From Cryptomeria japonica (lineage: Eukaryota; Streptophyta; Pinopsida; Cupressales; Cupressaceae): a stretch of 64,000 nucleotides of DNA. Below are positions 61,458 to 64,000 of the stretch, piece after piece. The stretch lies in contig NC_081412.1 in NCBI RefSeq assembly GCF_030272615.1, forward strand, positions 539,735,835 to 539,799,834. Reading direction: 5' to 3'. Below the pieces are notes generated by a model. It did no database searches, was not told where the DNA came from, and saw only the letters and a program-made list of their open reading frames with translations. The position numbers and the translations under genes are program-made. Numbering within the stretch: the stretch's first letter is position 1; each line of letters begins with the position of its first letter.

Positions 61458-61815
61458 CACTAGTACATTTGGGACTAATTTCCGATGGCTAATTGTTGGA
61501 TTTGTGACGACCAAACATCAGACTTCCGACCAACTTTACTATTGAAAACTCATCGTCGGGCTTCCTGATGATGCCATTTGCGTTGGTTGTCCAACGATGT
61601 AATGAACTCATATGACAACAACTATATTTGTACCCCTCACCACAAATATCGACGGATTTTCATCAGATTTCCGACGGATGTTATGATTGCTCCTCAACAA
61701 CTGTCCAACATGGAAGTGACATCGGATATACAACATCCTTGTCAGACGTTTCATTAGTTGTCGTCAGAATTCCGATGGTGAGAGATGATGTGGGTCAAAC
61801 GGCTTTACCGTCAGT
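61458..61815 (+). repeat. CACTA terminal and subterminal repeat region
   Basis: The terminal CACTA is followed by at least seven degenerate copies of a CCGACGG/CCGATGG core in both orientations within 350 bases. In this superfamily such arrays are transposase-binding sites. The mirrored copy is expected beyond the window. Confidence 0.7.
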
Positions 61816-61822
61816 GAATGAA

Positions 61823-62911
61823 AGCATTGAAGGAGTTCTATTTTTAAAAATTGCATTAAACATTTATTATTTATTTGATTCAGTGTTATTTGCAAAAAAT
61901 GATTATCAATGATTTTTCCTTTCTCCAAGAATTGTCTAGGATCTTTCCATCAGATAATATGTAACATCGAATGACTAAATATTTTCTTTACAAATGCTTA
62001 TTTTATTTAATTATTATCTGAGCATGAATTAAAATTTATATCTTTATGGAAGCAAAACATACAAGCTTTAGAGTCATGTGCAAGCAAATTTCCTAAAAGA
62101 AAGCAAGCAGACATTATCTTGAATGACATGGAAACAAGCTCATCAGCTGCCTAGAAGAGAGCAATTGGAGAAAAGTAGAGGAAAGTGTTAAAGGGTGATA
62201 AATAGATAGAGAGTATGCAATACAAATAAACAATGTATGGAGTGTCTGATGTGACATCTCTAATTTATGTGCGGAGGGACTAACTGGTTTTGGAGTTCCT
62301 GTGAAACCTATTGGGCCACACTTTGGAGGAAATCAATGTGTTCATGCAAGGAGCACCTTTTTTATATTATGAGAATGATGCTTTTGCACCGAAGGATATT
62401 TGGAAGTCAATATCCAAAAATTTCTATAGTGTGGAACCAGAGTTGGTGGACTCAAAGTAATTGTCAGCTTTCAGAAGACCAAGAGGTTATGTACACAATC
62501 TCCCAATAGAAGGGTGATTTCAAGCATTACCTCTCCCCCCCATGACTATTCAGGAAGCACTTCCTCAAACAAAGGACTATTGGCCTCCATGGGATCAAAG
62601 AAAAAAATTGAAGCATAGACTCTAGACGATGTGGTGGTGTCCTTCGTGAATAACTTTGCACTATAATTGAAAATTCATGAGGGAAACTGCAAGATAGTGA
62701 AGAGAAATACAATCTTGAAAAGTGGGAAGAATGGATCTTGGTTTGGGTGGGGCTAAGTCAAGTGGCTCCTCTAGAGGTTGACGAGATAGAAATCATATTA
62801 GGATTTGAAAAAGATCACACTCATGGAACTTCGTGTGCGAGTGATCGATTGTAGTGTTTGGGTAATGCATTCCAAATAGATACAGTTGCATGCCATCAGG
62901 ATAAAAGTCTT
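61823..62911 (+). repeat. Left arm of giant inverted repeat
   Basis: It pairs with 62913-64000 read in reverse. Checkpoints are AGCATTGAAGGAGTTCTA (61823) against the complement of the last 20 bases of the window, and AATGCATTCCAAATAGATA near 62865 against the complement of 62945-62963. The centre is the short self-complementary GTCTTTAATCAAGAC at 62908-62922, so there is virtually no loop. Confidence 0.92.
62265..62890 (+). pseudogene. Captured DRM-type DNA methyltransferase fragment, left arm
   Basis: In shifting frames it encodes the first half of the catalytic domain of plant DRM (domains-rearranged) de novo cytosine methyltransferases: YYENDAFAPKDIWKSISKNF (motif VI region), then VEPELVDSK, RPRGYVHNLPIEG, MTIQEALPQ, DYWPPWDQRKKL, and finally VAPLEVDEIEIILGFEK, DHT and LGNAFQ (motif IX/X region). 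DRM enzymes place CHH methylation guided by siRNAs. The fragment ends where motif I would follow in DRM order, so the catalytic Cys motif IV is absent. TAA follows VDSK, and several stops lie between KKL and the C-terminal part. Compared with the right arm it has a one-base insertion near 62322 and the HTRG Arg reads His. It is not coding; the match is to family features recalled, not to a search. Confidence 0.82.
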
Positions 62912-62912
62912 T

Positions 62913-64000
62913 AATCAAGACATTACCCATTTGGAATGTAACTATATCTATTTGGAATGCATTACCTAAACACAGCAATCGATCACTCGCACACGAAGTT
63001 CCACGAGTGTGATCTTTTTCAAATCCTAATATGATTTCTATCTCGTCAACCTCTAGAGGAGCCACCTGACTTGGCCCCACCCAAAAGATCCATTCTTCCC
63101 ACTTTTCAAGATTGTATTTCTCTTCACTATCTTGTAGTTTCCCTTGTGAATGTTCAATTATAGTGCAGAGTCCTTCACGAAGGACACCACCACATCATCT
63201 AGAGTCTATGGTTCAATTTTTTTCTTTGATCCCATGGAGGCCAATAGTCCTTTGTCTGAGGAAGTGCTTCCTAAATAGTCATGGGGGGGAGAGGTAATTC
63301 TTGAAATTTCCCTTCTGTTGGGAGATTGTGTACATAACCTCTTGGTCTTTTGAAAGCTGAAAATTACTTCAAGTCCGCCAACTCTGGTTCCACACTATAG
63401 AAATTTTTGGATATTGACTTACAAATATCCCTTGGTGTAAAAGAATCATTCTCATAATAGAAAAAAGGTGCTCCTTGCATGAACATATTGATTTCCTCCA
63501 AGCGTGGCCCAATAGGTTTCGCGGGAACTCCAAAACCAATTAGTCCCTCCGGACATAAATTAGAGACGTCACATCAGACACTCCAGGCATTGTTTGTTTG
63601 TATTGCATACTCTCTATCTATTTATCACCCTTAAACACTTTCCTCTGCCATTCTCCAATTGCTCTCTTCTAGGCAGCTAATGAACTTGTTTCCATGTCAT
63701 TTAAGATAATGGTTGCTTGCTTTCTTTTAGGAAATTTGCTTGCACATGACTCTTCAACTTGTATGTTCTGCTTCCGTACAAATATAAATTTTAATTCACA
63801 CTCAGATAATAATTGAATAAAATAAGCATTTGTAATGAAAAGATTTAGTCATTTGACGTTACATATTATCTAACGGAAAGATCCTAGACAATTCTTGGAG
63901 AAAGGAAACATCATTGATAATCATTTTTTGCAAATAACAATTAATCAAATAAATTAAAAATGTTTCATGTAATTTTTAAAAGTAGAACTCATTCAATGCT
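62913..64000 (-). repeat. Right arm of giant inverted repeat
   Basis: It is the reverse complement of the left arm with scattered substitutions and small indels, and continues past the window end. Confidence 0.92.
62940..63565 (-). pseudogene. Captured DRM-type DNA methyltransferase fragment, right arm
   Basis: It is the mirror copy of the left-arm fragment. It reads LEEINMFMQGAPFFYYEND, KSISKNFYSVEPEL, RPRGYVHNLP, WPPWDQRKKLN, then EKWEEWIFWVGPSQVAPLEV, DEIEIILGFEKDHTRG and LLCLGNAFQID. The last part is open from about 63177 through the palindrome centre. It keeps the HTRG and LLCLGNAFQ residues better than the left arm, but has TAG where the left has CAG in the TIQEA segment. It shares with the left arm the TAA after the VEPEL segment and the stops following KKLN, so these predate the inverted duplication. 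Confidence 0.82.

Larger units (their letters stand above)
61458..64000. mobile_element. CACTA-like element containing a giant palindrome (right end outside window)
   Basis: CACTAGTACATTTGGG at 61458 has the CACTA terminus typical of CMC-superfamily elements, preceded by GGA as candidate 3-base target duplication. Subterminal motifs of the TTTCCGACGG type recur (61479-61488, 61668-61677, 61769-61778, plus ATCGACGG, CATCGTCGG and TTACCGTC variants). From about 61823 the sequence is mirrored to the window end around a centre near 62912, with arms about 90-95% alike by eye. By symmetry the other end should lie near 64,365. No transposase was seen, so it is non-autonomous. Both arms carry part of a DRM-type methyltransferase gene. 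Confidence 0.8.

Noticed and set aside
62267-62509. 80-codon frame and its mirror-like counterpart frames in the palindrome
   Set aside because: These are out-of-frame readings of the DRM fragment; the meaningful frame is the one with YYEND and YVHNLP.
1-64000. CRISPR arrays, tRNA or rRNA genes, organellar insertions
   Set aside because: None were seen on reading; direct repeats present are transposon ends, telomere-like units or diverged dispersed repeats.

Overview
The window is plant nuclear DNA of the gene-poor, repeat-rich kind. The evidence is one multi-exon NB-ARC/LRR resistance-type gene, Ty1/copia retrotransposons primed by initiator tRNA-Met, an L1-type LINE, a CACTA-type DNA transposon, plant-telomere-like repeats and long AT-rich spacers. 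Low gene density, large old repeats and single isolated exons suggest a large genome such as a conifer or other gymnosperm; that is inference. No bacterial, organellar, tRNA, rRNA or CRISPR features were seen.

Layout. 1-2.7 kb: A-rich non-coding DNA. 2.97-3.15 kb: one clean exon of a TBC1D13-like RabGAP (minus). 4.88-5.08 kb: a possible terminal exon (minus). 5.5-6.8 kb: decayed CLC chloride-channel exons (plus). 9.1-14.2 kb: complete young Ty1/copia element (LTRs about 98% identical, TSD CAATT) with nonsense codons and one frameshift. 14.2-20.6 kb: spacer with an unrecognised acidic ORF and dispersed repeats. 20.6-24.75 kb: truncated paralogue of the NLR gene, split by a 3.4 kb non-autonomous LTR element (TSD TTGGG). 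25.55-27.8 kb: degenerate interstitial telomeric block. 32-46.7 kb: several copies of a long unclassified dispersed repeat; one is split by a 4.0 kb gag-protease-only copia derivative (TSD CATTT). 48.4-52.1 kb: the NLR gene, seven exons, about 1,041 codons, with an in-frame TAG at codon 20. 55.1-60.9 kb: decayed L1-type LINE. 61.46 kb to the window edge: a CACTA-like end leading into a giant near-perfect palindrome.

The most notable object is that palindrome. Both arms carry the same fragment of a DRM-type (domains-rearranged) de novo cytosine-5 DNA methyltransferase gene, in opposite orientation. If transcribed through, it would fold into a long hairpin matching a gene of the host transposon-silencing pathway. 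The fragment is decayed in both arms, so it is not a protein source; a role in small-RNA production against DRM is inference.

The second theme is NLR evolution. The NLR gene at 48.4 kb and its broken relative at 20.6 kb lie in the same orientation and share introns, and each has copies of the same repeats upstream, which points to DNA-level duplication followed by retrotransposon disruption. Many nonsense codons in the window are explicable as C-to-T (or G-to-A) changes at CAG, CAA, CGA or TGG codons, as expected for heavily methylated plant DNA.
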